Positions 24,826-37,060 of a DNA stretch of 64,000 nt are shown piece after piece. Each line of letters opens with the position of its first letter. Positions within the stretch are counted from its first letter, which is position 1. Under the pieces are notes generated by a model, which searched no databases, was not told the DNA's origin, and worked only from the letters and a program-made list of their open reading frames with translations. The translations under genes and the position numbers were made by a program. The DNA comes from Flavobacterium azizsancarii (lineage in GTDB: Bacteria; Bacteroidota; Bacteroidia; Flavobacteriales; Flavobacteriaceae): the NCBI RefSeq assembly GCF_027980145.1, contig NZ_JAMZNK010000019.1:35942-99941 (forward strand). The letters run 5' to 3'.

Positions 24826-26415
24826 TTATCTGAGTTCCAATAAAACAAGTCCAAATTCAGAATGTACAAAAGCTTTTCCGTCCTGAACTTCTATTTCTTG
24901 TCCTGAAAAAGAATCTTTTAGTTTGGTTCCATCCTTAAAAATAGAATCAACAGGAAGTTCTTTAACACCAATTCCTAAATCTAAACCTATTACAACTTGG
25001 TCCGTATAATTACCATTAGTATAGCTTCTAGAAAATATATACGGTTTTGCCGAAATCATATTATGTATTCCTGCGCCAATTGCTGGATGATTTCTACGAA
25101 ATTGCCCAAGTTTTTGCCAATGCCAAAGTATTTTTTGTGTTTCTTCGTTCGACTGAATATCTTCCCAATTCATTAAAGATCGTAACGTAGCATCGCCTTC
25201 TGTACCTTCGATAACTAGGGAACGACCTGATTCATCACCATAATATACCTGAGAGATTCCGGGAGAAAGCAATAATTTAGTTCCTGATTCATATGTTCGG
25301 TTGCGATGTGCATCAAAAGGATCAGGATCATCGTGCGAGGATACGTAATTAAGAACACTGTAACCTTTTAATTCATTATGAAGTTTCTCAGAATATTTAG
25401 AGAATATAACTTCATAATCGTTTTGTGTATCTCGTTTAAATTCAAAATTGATCATACAATTAAAACCATGTTGGAAATAATTTACTTTTCGATCTCCAAA
25501 ATCATAGTCCTGTCCATTGCTTATCTCATAACCGTATACTTCGGCAATGGTATAGAAAGGGTTTTGGTCTAATATTTCTGAGGGATGGTTTTTTTTCCAG
25601 GTTTCAAAAGCATAGTCACATTGTTTTCTAAAATCGATCCAGACAATTTCTTCTGTATGTTTTACAGTATCTGCCCTGTAACCGTCAATCCCGAATTCGA
25701 GAATATAATCGGTTAACCATTTTATGATGTAATATTTTGGACTTCTGGGATAATTGGTCCTTTTGAAAAACTCCTCTAATGAAGCAATTTCTTTATCATA
25801 ACGACCTTCGTTTTTCCATTTTTCGAGTAGAAAAGTTGGCAATTCCACATTCTGAGTGCTTTCGGTTCGTACATCCGGCAGATTATCTACCAAAGTGCAC
25901 ATTGTAGTATTTGCGAATGATTTATAGTCACAAACGACTCCTGTTCTTACCCAGTCTTCTGGCCAGATAGGATCTTCAGGAGTTACGGGACCGGTATGAT
26001 TGATAACGCCGTCAAGCATAATTCTGATACCTTTTGCATGCGCTTTTTTGACCAGATTAGCTAAATCTTCTCTGGTCCCAAAATTTGGATCTAATGCTGT
26101 CCAGTCTCTTGCCCAATAGCCATGATAACCATAACTAAGTCCGGTTCCTTCGTCGACACCACCGTGAATTTGTTCTACAATCGGTGTAAGCCAGATGACA
26201 TTTATGCCTAATTTATCGAAATAACCTTCGTCAATTTTTTTAATAATTCCGATGATATCTCCGCCTTCAAAGCCACGTAATTTTCCCGGAGTTTGGGTTC
26301 GGTTGAAGTTTAAATCGTTAGAAGTATCTCCGTTATAAAAGCGATCGGTAAGTAAAAAATAAATAGTTGCTCCTTCCCAAACGAAAGGTGTTTTTGAAGT
26401 ATTGTCGTTATTCAT
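24826..26415 (-). CDS. GH13 alpha-amylase family protein, cytoplasmic form
   Basis: This 529-residue glycoside hydrolase has the four GH13 motifs: DGVINH (Asp135, His140), GYRADTVKH with nucleophile Asp249, AEVYG with acid/base Glu292, and SSHDDPDPF with His361-Asp362. No signal peptide or lipobox is visible, so it probably acts inside the cell on imported maltodextrins. The catalytic domain has an extra loop around residues 141-220. It is the last gene of the leftward half of the starch locus, separated by a 521-base repeat region. Confidence 0.88.
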   Translation of the reverse strand: MNNDNTSKTPFVWEGATIYFLLTDRFYNGDTSNDLNFNRTQTPGKLRGFEGGDIIGIIKKIDEGYFDKLGINVIWLTPIVEQIHGGVDEGTGLSYGYHGYWARDWTALDPNFGTREDLANLVKKAHAKGIRIMLDGVINHTGPVTPEDPIWPEDWVRTGVVCDYKSFANTTMCTLVDNLPDVRTESTQNVELPTFLLEKWKNEGRYDKEIASLEEFFKRTNYPRSPKYYIIKWLTDYILEFGIDGYRADTVKHTEEIVWIDFRKQCDYAFETWKKNHPSEILDQNPFYTIAEVYGYEISNGQDYDFGDRKVNYFQHGFNCMINFEFKRDTQNDYEVIFSKYSEKLHNELKGYSVLNYVSSHDDPDPFDAHRNRTYESGTKLLLSPGISQVYYGDESGRSLVIEGTEGDATLRSLMNWEDIQSNEETQKILWHWQKLGQFRRNHPAIGAGIHNMISAKPYIFSRSYTNGNYTDQVVIGLDLGIGVKELPVDSIFKDGTKLKDSFSGQEIEVQDGKAFVHSEFGLVLLELR

Positions 26416-26540
26416 TGAAATTGATTTTGAACATTATTGTAGAGACGCACAATAGTGTATTTCTAAATAAAGAATATTAAAGATAAATAAAGGAAAATGG
26501 AGTTCCTTGTTTATTTTAAATTTAACAGAGATTTATAAAA

Positions 26541-26866
26541 AAAATCCGCTAGGAATTCACGAATTTCTATTCTTCATAAGAGATTAAATATAATTCGTGA
26601 ATTCGTAGCGGAAACTTTGTCTTAAATTTTAAACACATAGAGACATAGATTTTATTCCTTTTGAAGAGGTGAAAATAAATGATAAATCATTTACACATAC
26701 CTATGGCATAAAAAAAATCCGCCACGTATTTACGAATTATTGTTTAATAAAATTCGTGAATTCGTAGCGGAAACTTTGTCTTAAATTTCAAACACATAGA
26801 GACATAGATTTTATTCCTTATAAAAAGATTAAAAATAAATGACTAGTCATTTACACATAGCTATGT
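26541..26866. repeat. Tandem duplication of a composite palindromic unit
   Basis: Units 26541-26706 and 26714-26866 share AAATCCGC, AATTCGTGAATTCGTAGCGG, AAACTTTGTCTTAAATTT, ACACATAGAGACATAGATTT and TTACACATA in the same order, with a period of about 159 bases on the right side. Each begins with an inverted repeat built on AATTCACGAATT/AATTCGTGAATT. The CACATAG motif recurs inverted at about 26905-26932. The repeat accounts for most of the region between the two GH13 genes, which has no coding signal. Confidence 0.85.
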
Positions 26867-26936
26867 TTGTTAATGCAAGTGAAACGCCTTTTACTGCACT
26901 AAGAAAAGCTATGTTTCTATGTGTTTTATAAAAAAA

Positions 26937-28811
26937 TTATTCCAATTCTAAAACAATTGCCGATTTTGGCTCTAAAGTAATTTCAGAAGCCAGATCGAAT
27001 GTTTTACCGGTTAGGATATCTTTTCCTGATTTAAAGTTTTTGATGTTTTCTTTAAAACGATTTGTTTTGATGGTTTGTGCTGTAGCATTGTTATTAAAAA
27101 CCACCATTACCGTTTTAGCATCGGTATATCTGAAATAAACATAAGTGTTGTTTTCCGGAATGTAATGTGTCATTTTTCCAAAATGAACTGCTTCATTCGA
27201 TTTTCTCCAGTTGAATAATTTTGATGTAAAATCGAAGTATTTAGCTTGTTCCGGAGTTCTTCCTGCTGCAGTTAGAGCGTTGTTTTTATCGCCAGCCCAT
27301 CCGCCAGGAAAATCTTGTCTTATATCAGCGTCGCCTTTGCTTTTGTCTCCGCCCATTCCAATTTCTGAACCATAATACAATTGTGGGATTCCACGAACGG
27401 TTGCCAATAAAGTCATTGCCAGTTTGTATTTTGGAAAATCGTATTTAAACTTATCATTCATACGATCTGTGTCGTGATTTTCGGCAAAAACCAAAATATT
27501 ATTCGTGTTTGGATACAAATAATCCATTGCAAAATTATTGTAGAATTTAATCAGTCCATTGTCCCAGCTTGGTTCGTCTTCGTTGAAAGCAGAGGTAACC
27601 TGACTTTGAAGCGTAAAATCCATTACACTTGGTAAATTCGAATTATAGTTTTCGATTGCACCAATTTTACTGTCTTTTTGCCAATAGGCTAAATTCGCCT
27701 GATTGTGCATCCAGATTTCTCCAACAATATTGAAGTTTGGATATTCATTAGTAATTGCTTTTGCCCAATTTGCCATTGCAGCAGGATCAGAATAATTATA
27801 AGTATCTACCCTGAATCCATCAAGATCTGCATATTCAATCCACCAGATGGCATTTTGAGTTAAGTATTTTGCTACTAGAGGATTTCTTAAGTTAAGATCC
27901 GGCATAGAAGGAACAAACCATCCATCGATACAAATTTCCTGATCTATTTTTGAAGCATGAATATCTGTAATTACTTCACGACGGTGATGTGTTTGTGTAA
28001 AGGTTTCAAACTGATTAAACCATGTTTTTGTTGGCATGTCTTTGATCATCCAGTGTGTGATTCCCCAGTGGTTGGTCACATAATCCATAACCAGTTTCAT
28101 GTCTTTTTTATGCATTTCGGCAGCAAGACGCACGTAGTCTTCATTGGTTCCGTAACGAGGATCTATTTTGTAAACATCAGATTGGCCGTAAGTATGATAC
28201 GAATGTTGTTTGTCATTGTCTTCTAATAAAGGCGTGTTCCAAATTGTGGTTGCACCCAATGAAGAAATATAATCTAAGTTTTTGATAATTCCTTCGATAT
28301 CTCCACCGTGACGACCGCTTGGGTCCTGACGATTTCCTTTTTCTGTTAAAGCTGCATTGCTGTCATTTTTAGGATTTCCGTTAGCAAAACGATCCGGCAT
28401 GATCAGGTACATCATATCTGATGCATCGTAACTTTTTCTGTTTGCTGAATTTGCTCTTCTTTCTTTAAGCGAATATTTTTGAGTAAAAGCAACTTTGTTT
28501 TTGGTTTTGAAAGAGAAAAGCAATTCAGATGCTTTTAGGTTTTGCGTATCTATTGTAACGAACAGATAGTTTGGATTTTCTGTTTTTTCTACATTTTTAA
28601 TCACCACATTGTTCGAAACCGAAGTTTCGTATTGTGCAATGTTTTTTCCGTAGAACATAATTTGTAGTTCCGGATTTTGCATTCCTGCGTACCAAAATGG
28701 TGGTTCTGTTTTCTGGATTTGCGCTTTCGCGGAAGCAGAAAATAACAAGACCATTAAGATTATTTTATAGAGGAAATGGGTTGTTTGAATTCTTGTTTTT
28801 TGGATCTTCAT
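26937..28811 (-). CDS. SusA-like periplasmic GH13 (neopullulanase/cyclomaltodextrinase)
   Basis: This 624-residue enzyme has a signal peptide (to about residue 31, SAKAQ), an N-terminal immunoglobulin-like domain at about 33-118, and a GH13 catalytic barrel. Visible motifs are MDYVTNHWG, DGFRVDTYNY with nucleophile Asp336, VGEIWMHN with acid/base Glu365, and AENHDTD with His446-Asp447. It resembles SusA of the Bacteroides starch system, which shortens imported maltooligosaccharides in the periplasm. A terminator and two repeat hairpins separate it from the GH97 gene. Confidence 0.9.
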   Translation of the reverse strand: MKIQKTRIQTTHFLYKIILMVLLFSASAKAQIQKTEPPFWYAGMQNPELQIMFYGKNIAQYETSVSNNVVIKNVEKTENPNYLFVTIDTQNLKASELLFSFKTKNKVAFTQKYSLKERRANSANRKSYDASDMMYLIMPDRFANGNPKNDSNAALTEKGNRQDPSGRHGGDIEGIIKNLDYISSLGATTIWNTPLLEDNDKQHSYHTYGQSDVYKIDPRYGTNEDYVRLAAEMHKKDMKLVMDYVTNHWGITHWMIKDMPTKTWFNQFETFTQTHHRREVITDIHASKIDQEICIDGWFVPSMPDLNLRNPLVAKYLTQNAIWWIEYADLDGFRVDTYNYSDPAAMANWAKAITNEYPNFNIVGEIWMHNQANLAYWQKDSKIGAIENYNSNLPSVMDFTLQSQVTSAFNEDEPSWDNGLIKFYNNFAMDYLYPNTNNILVFAENHDTDRMNDKFKYDFPKYKLAMTLLATVRGIPQLYYGSEIGMGGDKSKGDADIRQDFPGGWAGDKNNALTAAGRTPEQAKYFDFTSKLFNWRKSNEAVHFGKMTHYIPENNTYVYFRYTDAKTVMVVFNNNATAQTIKTNRFKENIKNFKSGKDILTGKTFDLASEITLEPKSAIVLELE

Positions 28812-28831
28812 AATCTAATGTGTATTAAATA

Positions 28832-28899
28832 CCTAACAGGTTTGAAAAATCTGTTAGGATATTGTGAGGTTTCCTAACAGGTCTCCAAGACCTGTCAGG
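28832..28899. repeat. Two CCTAACAGGT hairpins
   Basis: Hairpins at 28832-28858 (CCTAACAG.../CTGTTAGG) and 28873-28899 (CCTAACAGGTCT/AGACCTGTCAGG) are tandem copies of a short palindromic repeat, placed just upstream of the SusA-like gene. Confidence 0.8.
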
Positions 28900-28913
28900 T
28901 ATTATTTAAATCT

Positions 28914-28958
28914 TAAAAAAAAGACAAGTAATCTTGGGGAAAATCACTTGTCTTTGAA
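28914..28958 (-). terminator. Terminator after the GH97 gene
   Basis: The stem AAAGACAAGT/ACTTGTCTTT pairs 28920-28929 with 28946-28955, with a 16-base loop and A/T flanks, right after the GH97 stop. It makes read-through into the SusA-like gene partial or separately promoted. Confidence 0.7.
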
Positions 28959-28962
28959 AAAA

Positions 28963-31089
<2,127 letters not shown>

Positions 31090-31104
31090 TTAGAGTATTG
31101 TAAT

Positions 31105-33408
31105 TTAATTAATTTGTACAAATTTACTTGCAATTACCGGATTTCCGTTCACTACAATTGTTAAATCCTGATCACCATCTACCGTAAAAGTAGTTTCATC
31201 GTGATTTACAGATACTTTTAGAATTTGATTTCTAAAGTTTATTTTAAAAGAGTAACCTTTCCATTCTTTCGGAATTTTTGGAGAAAAATGCAATTGATCA
31301 TTTTTAACTCTCATTCCGCCAAAACCTTCAACAATACTCATCCATGTTCCTGCCATTGAGGTAATATGACAACCTTCTTCAACTTCTTTGTTGTAATCAT
31401 CAAGATCAAGACGAGAAGTTCTTAAATAAAAGGTGTAAGCCATATCCATTTTGTCTAAATGTGCTGCCTGAATAGAGTGTACGCAAGGCGAAAGTGAACT
31501 TTCATGAACCGTAAAGGATTCATAGAATTCGAAATTGCGTTTCAATTCTTCTTTAGAAAAATGATCTTCGAAGAAATAAAAACACTGTAAGACATCGGCT
31601 TGTTTGATGTAAGGCGAACGTAAAACACGATCCCAAGACCATTTCTGGTTGATCGGGCGTTGAGATTTATCTAAATCTTTTACCGGAACTAAATCTTTGT
31701 CTAAGAAACCATCTTGTTGTAAATAAACCCCCAATTCTTCTGATTTTGGGAAGTACATATTGTCAGCTACTTTTTTCCATGCCTGAATTTCAGCTGCTGC
31801 AAGATTTACTTTTTCTAAGATACGTTTGTGATCTGCAGGATATTCTGCCGCTACTTTTTTAATTTGTTCTTCAGTATAATCAATACACCATTTTGCAATA
31901 TAATTGGTGTAGAAATTATTATTGATATTATTCTCGTATTCATTAGGACCTGTAACTCCAAGAATAACATATTGATTTTTGTCTTTAGAGAAAGAAGCTC
32001 TTTGGTGCCAGAAACGCGCAATACCAATTAAAACTTCCAGTCCTTTTTCAGGAATATAAGAGTAATCTCCGGTGAAACGATTGTAGTTGAAAATAGCAAA
32101 AGCAATCGCACCATTTCTGTGAATTTCTTCATGGGTGATTTCCCATTCGTTATGGCATTCTTCACCATTCATCGTAACCATTGGGTACAATGCTGCTCCG
32201 TCTTTGAAACCTAAATTGTTTTGGGCATTTTCGATCGCTTTATCCAATTGATTAAAACGATAAGTCAATAAGTTTCTCGCAACTTGCTGATCTTTGGTTG
32301 CCATGTAAAAAGGAATACAATATGCCTCAGTATCCCAATAAGTAGATCCGCCGTATTTTTCTCCGGTGAAACCTTTTGGCCCGATGTTCAAACGTGAATC
32401 TTTTCCTAAATAGGTTTGGTTCAATTGAAAAATATTAAAGCGAATTCCCTGTTGTGCTTTTACATCTCCATCAATTGTAATGTCTGACATTTCCCAAATT
32501 TTAGCCCAAGCATCAATTTGGTTTTGAAGTAAAGTATTGTATCCTAAATTAAGGGCCGTTTTAATGCATTTTTCGGCTGCAGCCAAAGTATTATCGTGGT
32601 TTAGAGAAACCGTATATCCACCAATTTTCTGGATAGATGAGGTTTGCCCTTTTGCGATAATAGTGCCGTAAGTAAACTGAACTTTATCAGCTGTTGAATC
32701 GATTGTAGAAGGAGAAATATTTACATTTTCGCCATTTGCCAGAATCGTATTGTGCATAAAAGTAGTTACTTTAAAATGCGTTTTAAAAGTCTGTGCAGTA
32801 ACAAAAGCTTCGTTTGTTCCTTTTTTTACTTCAAGAGGTTCCCAGAATTTTTCTTCCCAGTTGGCATCTTCATTGGTAACTCCGGCATCAACATAAGGTC
32901 TGTAAACAATTTTTGCATCTTTGTTTAAAGGTGTAATTTCATATTTGATAATTCCCACTTCATCCAGATCCAAAGAAAGAAAACGACGAATGTTTACGGC
33001 AATTTCAGTTCCGTTTTTTAGCGTTGCTTCAAAAGAACGATTGTACCATCCTTCTTTCATGTACAACTCTCTGCGGAAGTTTCTAACTTCAGTACACGTA
33101 TTTAAATCAAGATTTTCTTCATTGATTTCAACGTCGATTCCAATCCAGTTTGGAGCGTTTAATACTTTTGCAAAATATTTTGGATATCCGTTTTTCCACC
33201 ATCCCACTTTGGTTTTATCCGGATAATAAATTCCGGCAATATAACTTCCCTGAAAAGTTTCGCCAGAATATGTTTCTTCAAAATTGGCGCGTTGTCCCAT
33301 AGCACCGTTCCCGATACTAAAAAGACTTTCAGACGACTTTACGCTGCTGGCATCAAATCCTTCTTCAATGATGGACCAGTTGTCTGGTTTTATATAATCT
33401 TGATTCAT
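31105..33408 (-). CDS. GH65 maltose phosphorylase
   Basis: This 767-residue cytoplasmic enzyme phosphorolyses maltose to glucose and beta-glucose 1-phosphate. It has the GH65 segments SIGNGAMGQRANFEE, GGSTYWDTEAY, GEECHNEWEITHEEIHRNG, and VTGPNEYENN with the general acid Glu490. No signal peptide is present. A beta-phosphoglucomutase gene lies upstream in the same direction, as expected for the product. Other GH65 specificities (trehalose or kojibiose) cannot be excluded by eye, but the starch locus favours maltose. Confidence 0.9.
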   Translation of the reverse strand: MNQDYIKPDNWSIIEEGFDASSVKSSESLFSIGNGAMGQRANFEETYSGETFQGSYIAGIYYPDKTKVGWWKNGYPKYFAKVLNAPNWIGIDVEINEENLDLNTCTEVRNFRRELYMKEGWYNRSFEATLKNGTEIAVNIRRFLSLDLDEVGIIKYEITPLNKDAKIVYRPYVDAGVTNEDANWEEKFWEPLEVKKGTNEAFVTAQTFKTHFKVTTFMHNTILANGENVNISPSTIDSTADKVQFTYGTIIAKGQTSSIQKIGGYTVSLNHDNTLAAAEKCIKTALNLGYNTLLQNQIDAWAKIWEMSDITIDGDVKAQQGIRFNIFQLNQTYLGKDSRLNIGPKGFTGEKYGGSTYWDTEAYCIPFYMATKDQQVARNLLTYRFNQLDKAIENAQNNLGFKDGAALYPMVTMNGEECHNEWEITHEEIHRNGAIAFAIFNYNRFTGDYSYIPEKGLEVLIGIARFWHQRASFSKDKNQYVILGVTGPNEYENNINNNFYTNYIAKWCIDYTEEQIKKVAAEYPADHKRILEKVNLAAAEIQAWKKVADNMYFPKSEELGVYLQQDGFLDKDLVPVKDLDKSQRPINQKWSWDRVLRSPYIKQADVLQCFYFFEDHFSKEELKRNFEFYESFTVHESSLSPCVHSIQAAHLDKMDMAYTFYLRTSRLDLDDYNKEVEEGCHITSMAGTWMSIVEGFGGMRVKNDQLHFSPKIPKEWKGYSFKINFRNQILKVSVNHDETTFTVDGDQDLTIVVNGNPVIASKFVQIN

Positions 33409-33419
33409 TTTTTTCTTTA

Positions 33420-33690
33420 ATTAGATAGTTGGGCGATTAGAGAATTAGAAAATGTGTCAATTAGATAATTATTTGATTGACGTTTCTAATTTGATCTTTA
33501 ATTGCTGATTGTTTTACTGTTTTGATTGATGATTTGTAATGATTTATTCATTTGTTTCAATTTGATAATCATTTATTTTCTAATGATCTGATTTGCACAT
33601 TTTAAATTAGGGAATAGAGAATTAGTCAATTAGATAATTCAGGATTAGGGAATTATCTCATTTTCTAATTGTCACATTTTCTAATTAATT
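33420..33690. repeat. ATTAGAAAATGTGTCAATTAG repeats in the pgmB-GH65 gap
   Basis: The block 33420-33472 and the block 33600-33690 carry inverted and direct copies of AATTAGAAAATG, GTCAATTAGATAATT and AATTGTCACATTTTCTAATT. The central part (33480-33600) is AT-rich with several TTTGATTGATGA-like phrases. No gene is present. The repeats resemble those at 9725-9815 and may affect read-through inside the operon. Confidence 0.75.
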
Positions 33691-34334
33691 AACTTGTCGA
33701 TAAAGCTTTCGTCTATTAAAGTGAAATCTTTAAAAATGTAATCGGCTTCATGTAAAATTGTTTCCTCTCCAATTCCCACACTCACCATTCCGCCAATGTT
33801 TGCTGCCTGAATTCCTGCGACAGAATCTTCGAATACAATTGAATTTTTTGGATCAATGTTTAATAATTGAGCCGCTTTCAGGAAAACTTCCGGATCTGGT
33901 TTGGCATTGGTAACGTCGTTTCCGTCAACAATAACATCGAAATACGAAACGATTCCGGTTTTCTCAAGGATTGGTCTGGCATTTTTACTCGCAGATCCCA
34001 AAGCAATTCCCTGATTTTTTTCTTTTAATAGTTGCAACGTTTTAGAAACTCCCGGAAGAATCTCACTTTCATCCATGTCAACTAAATAAGATAGGTAATC
34101 TTCATTTTTCTGAATTAGCCATTTGTCTTTGTCTTCCTGAGAAGCCTGAACATTTCCTAATTCAAGAATGATGTCCAACGAACGTACACGACTTACACCT
34201 TTAAGTAGTTCGTTATTTTCGTGTGTAAAATTTATATTTAATGCCTGAGCGATTTTCTGCCAGGCTAAAAAATGATATTTGGCGGTATCAACGATTACGC
34301 CATCAAGGTCGAATATGAATGCTTTTTTGTTCAT
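33681..34334 (-). CDS. pgmB: Beta-phosphoglucomutase
   Basis: This 217-residue HAD-type mutase interconverts beta-glucose 1-phosphate and glucose 6-phosphate. It has the catalytic pair Asp9 and Asp11 in DLDGVIVDT, the later GSASKNARP segment, and FEDSVAGIQAA. The order with MFS transporter upstream and GH65 downstream matches maltose phosphorolysis operons. A 272-base repeat-filled gap separates it from GH65. Confidence 0.93.
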   Translation of the reverse strand: MNKKAFIFDLDGVIVDTAKYHFLAWQKIAQALNINFTHENNELLKGVSRVRSLDIILELGNVQASQEDKDKWLIQKNEDYLSYLVDMDESEILPGVSKTLQLLKEKNQGIALGSASKNARPILEKTGIVSYFDVIVDGNDVTNAKPDPEVFLKAAQLLNIDPKNSIVFEDSVAGIQAANIGGMVSVGIGEETILHEADYIFKDFTLIDESFIDKLIN

Positions 34335-34352
34335 TATAAGGGGGATTCTTAT

Positions 34353-35708
34353 TTATGATTTTTGAATAGTGTCGTCTACATCTTTTACTTTGTAGACTAA
34401 AAGAGCCGCGATTAAAAAGCTGACTCCGCTTGTGATTAAGGCGTAAATTGCGTCGCCGTTGTAAAGGTATTTTACAATTGGACCTCCAATAAGGGCATTT
34501 ATAATTTGCGGAATAACAACAAAGAAGTTGAAAATTCCCATGTAAACTCCCATTTTCTTAGGCGCAATTGATCCGGCAAGAATTGCATAAGGCATTGCCA
34601 GAATACTTGCCCAGGCAACTCCAATTAAAATCATTGGTAATACAACCCAGTTTTCATTTGGCATGAAATAAATCGAGATTAATCCGATTCCTCCAATGAT
34701 TAATGAAACTGCGTGAGTTGATTTTCGTCCGATTTTTTTAGCGATGTAAGGCAGGAAAAACAATGCGATTATAGCAGAAACTAAATTGTAAACTCCAAAT
34801 AGAATTCCAACCCAATCCCCGGCATCCTGATATTGCTGGCTTGAAGTATCGCTTAATGGCAGTCCGTAAATGTGATGTGCAATAGCCGGAGTTGTAAAAA
34901 CCCACATACCGAATAATCCGAACCAGGAGAAAAATTGTACCCAACTTAGCTGACGCATTGTTGTTGGCATTTTTGCAAAGTCCGTAAAAATGTCAGTAAG
35001 TTTTGATTTTTCTTCAGAAGGAGCGTCTTTTTCACTTTGAGGATCTTCAAAATTGGCTAATTCTTCGGGAGAGTATTCTTTTGTTGTAAAAAGTGTTACC
35101 AGAATAGAACCTATTAAAACTGCCGCTCCAATAATAAAAGAAAGCGTTAAGTTCAAAGGTACACTTCCCGGAACAGTGCTGTTTGAAACATGAAAATACT
35201 TGGTTAAAACATACGGTAAAGCAGAACCAATTACGGCTCCAAAACCAATTAATGAAGTTTGAATACTGAAACCCGCTGTACGCTGATCTGTTCTTAAATT
35301 ATCACCAACCAAAGCACGAAAAGGCTCCATGGCAATGTTGAAAGAAGCATCCATAATCATCAGCATTCCGGCTCCAACCCATAATGCAGGTAATACTGAA
35401 ATGAAAATATTAGCTTGCGGCATTAAAATTAATCCAACGGAAGCTAAGATTGCACCAACAAGAAAAAATGGTTTTCGTCTGCCGAATCTTCCCCAGGTTT
35501 TGTCGCTGTAATGACCAATAACAGGCTGCACTATTAATCCCATAAGAGGAGCAATAATCCAGAACCATGATAATTCATGTACGTCGGCACCAAAAATTTG
35601 AAGAATTCTGCTGGCATTTGCATTCTGAAGTGCAAATCCCATTTGTATTCCCAAGAAACCAAAACTCATGTTCCAAATTTCCCAGAAACTTAATTTACGC
35701 TTTTCCAT
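34353..35708 (-). CDS. MFS sugar transporter, probably maltose/maltodextrin
   Basis: This 451-residue protein has about twelve helices. It resembles the MFS glycoside-pentoside-type symporters with the segments GHYSDKTWGRFGRRKPFFLVGA and LPALWVGAGMLMIMDASFN. It sits 18 bases upstream of pgmB and is oriented with it, so it likely delivers maltose or short maltodextrins from periplasm to cytoplasm. Substrate is inferred from the operon. Confidence 0.85.
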   Translation of the reverse strand: MEKRKLSFWEIWNMSFGFLGIQMGFALQNANASRILQIFGADVHELSWFWIIAPLMGLIVQPVIGHYSDKTWGRFGRRKPFFLVGAILASVGLILMPQANIFISVLPALWVGAGMLMIMDASFNIAMEPFRALVGDNLRTDQRTAGFSIQTSLIGFGAVIGSALPYVLTKYFHVSNSTVPGSVPLNLTLSFIIGAAVLIGSILVTLFTTKEYSPEELANFEDPQSEKDAPSEEKSKLTDIFTDFAKMPTTMRQLSWVQFFSWFGLFGMWVFTTPAIAHHIYGLPLSDTSSQQYQDAGDWVGILFGVYNLVSAIIALFFLPYIAKKIGRKSTHAVSLIIGGIGLISIYFMPNENWVVLPMILIGVAWASILAMPYAILAGSIAPKKMGVYMGIFNFFVVIPQIINALIGGPIVKYLYNGDAIYALITSGVSFLIAALLVYKVKDVDDTIQKS

Positions 35709-35768
35709 TATCGTAATTAAAGAATTAATTAGACGATAAGCGCTTTGCTTATCAAAACTTACTTATGG

Positions 35769-35780
35769 TTCGAAGTAAAA
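35769..35780. promoter_or_regulatory. Possible operator copy upstream of the MFS gene
   Basis: TTCGAAGTAAAA here is identical to 37093-37104, downstream of the susC promoter. Both lie within the control regions of the two transport units beside the LacI regulator. A short T/A-rich match could also be chance. Confidence 0.35.
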
Positions 35781-35836
35781 GTAAAAGCTTTGAGCAGGTG
35801 TAAAAGTATTAATTATTTTTTTAATTCAAATCATAA

Positions 35837-35864
35837 AAAAACCATAAATAATATTTATGGTTTT
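35837..35864. terminator. Terminator between lacI and the MFS gene
   Basis: A stem AAAACCATAAAT/ATTTATGGTTTT lies 24 bases after the lacI-family stop, with T residues on both sides. It should separate lacI transcription from the MFS-pgmB string. Confidence 0.8.
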
Positions 35865-35887
35865 AGAATGTGTTGATTTTAAGAAAA

Positions 35888-36919
35888 TTAGTCAGTAGAT
35901 TCTCTTTCTATTAAGTGGGTTTCAATAACCTCAGTAGTATAATTTTCGTTTTCCTCATCATCGTCATCGTGGTCAGCTTCGAGTCTTTCGATGAGCATTT
36001 TAGCTGCTTTATTGCCCATTTTTTCACCACTTTGGCTTACAGTTGTAATACTTGGAGTAGAATATTTAGAGATAATTCCGTCAGTAAAAGCAATTACAGC
36101 CAGATCTTCAGGAACTTTAAGTCCCATTTTGTTCGCTGTTTTGATAATGGTTACGGCAAAAAGTTCATTAACAGCAAAAACAGCATCAAAAGCTCTGTCG
36201 TGCAAAAGTTGGCTGATGGTTATTTCGCAAGTATCTACATCTTCAATTTTTATAATTAAATCTTCGTTAAACGGTAATCCGTTATCCAGAAGGGCTTTTT
36301 CGTAACCATCGGTTCTTAATTTTCCAACACTTACATAATCAACAGTAGTTACAAGAGCTATTTTTTTTCGGCCACTATCAATTAAACTCTGTACAGCTTC
36401 ATAAGCAGCAGCTTTATCGTCAATAATTACTTTATCACATAAAATATCGTTAGTTACACGGTCAAACATTACCACCGGCATTCCCTGATTGATTACTTCG
36501 GTAATGTGGTGAAAATCACCTTTGTATTGCGTTTCCTTAGAGAGAGACATGATAAAACCATCGATACTTCCGTTCGCCAGCATTTCCATATTCAGGACTT
36601 CTTTATCAAAAGAATCATCAGACAAACAAATGACAACACTATAGCCATTTTCGTTCGCAACCTGTTCGATTCCGTTGATTACAGTAGAGAAAAAATAATG
36701 TACAATTTCCGGAATGATAATCCCAATACTTTTGGTTTTTCGGTTTTTTAGACTAAGGGCAATGTTGTTTGGTTTATAGTTGTAAAACTTTGCGAAAGCC
36801 TGCACTTTTAAACGTGTTTCTTCGCCTATTTCTAAACTGTTCCTTAGTGATTTTGAGACAGTTGAAATAGATACGTCAAGTTCCTTTGCAATCTGTTTTA
36901 GGGTTATTTTGCGTCTCAT
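35888..36919 (-). CDS. LacI family transcriptional regulator
   Basis: This 343-residue regulator starts with a helix-turn-helix (TLKQIAKELDVSISTVSKSLR) and continues with a periplasmic-binding-protein-like sensor domain (SIGIIIPEIVHYFFSTVING, FDAVFAVNELFA, IAFTDGIISKYSTPSITT). The C-terminus has an acidic stretch. It is transcribed away from susC and probably controls the starch locus, sensing a maltodextrin or sugar phosphate. Ligand and direction of control are inferred. Confidence 0.9.
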   Translation of the reverse strand: MRRKITLKQIAKELDVSISTVSKSLRNSLEIGEETRLKVQAFAKFYNYKPNNIALSLKNRKTKSIGIIIPEIVHYFFSTVINGIEQVANENGYSVVICLSDDSFDKEVLNMEMLANGSIDGFIMSLSKETQYKGDFHHITEVINQGMPVVMFDRVTNDILCDKVIIDDKAAAYEAVQSLIDSGRKKIALVTTVDYVSVGKLRTDGYEKALLDNGLPFNEDLIIKIEDVDTCEITISQLLHDRAFDAVFAVNELFAVTIIKTANKMGLKVPEDLAVIAFTDGIISKYSTPSITTVSQSGEKMGNKAAKMLIERLEADHDDDDEENENYTTEVIETHLIERESTD

Positions 36920-37060
36920 AGTAATTGTTGAAAAAAATCTAATTATTAATAAAGGTATCTTTTATTTTCTAAATTGATATTTTTTGACTGAAAAGATTAC
37001 AAAATATAGAAAGTTTTCAACACTATCACGTTTTCGTAATGTAATATAAATTGTAACTGG

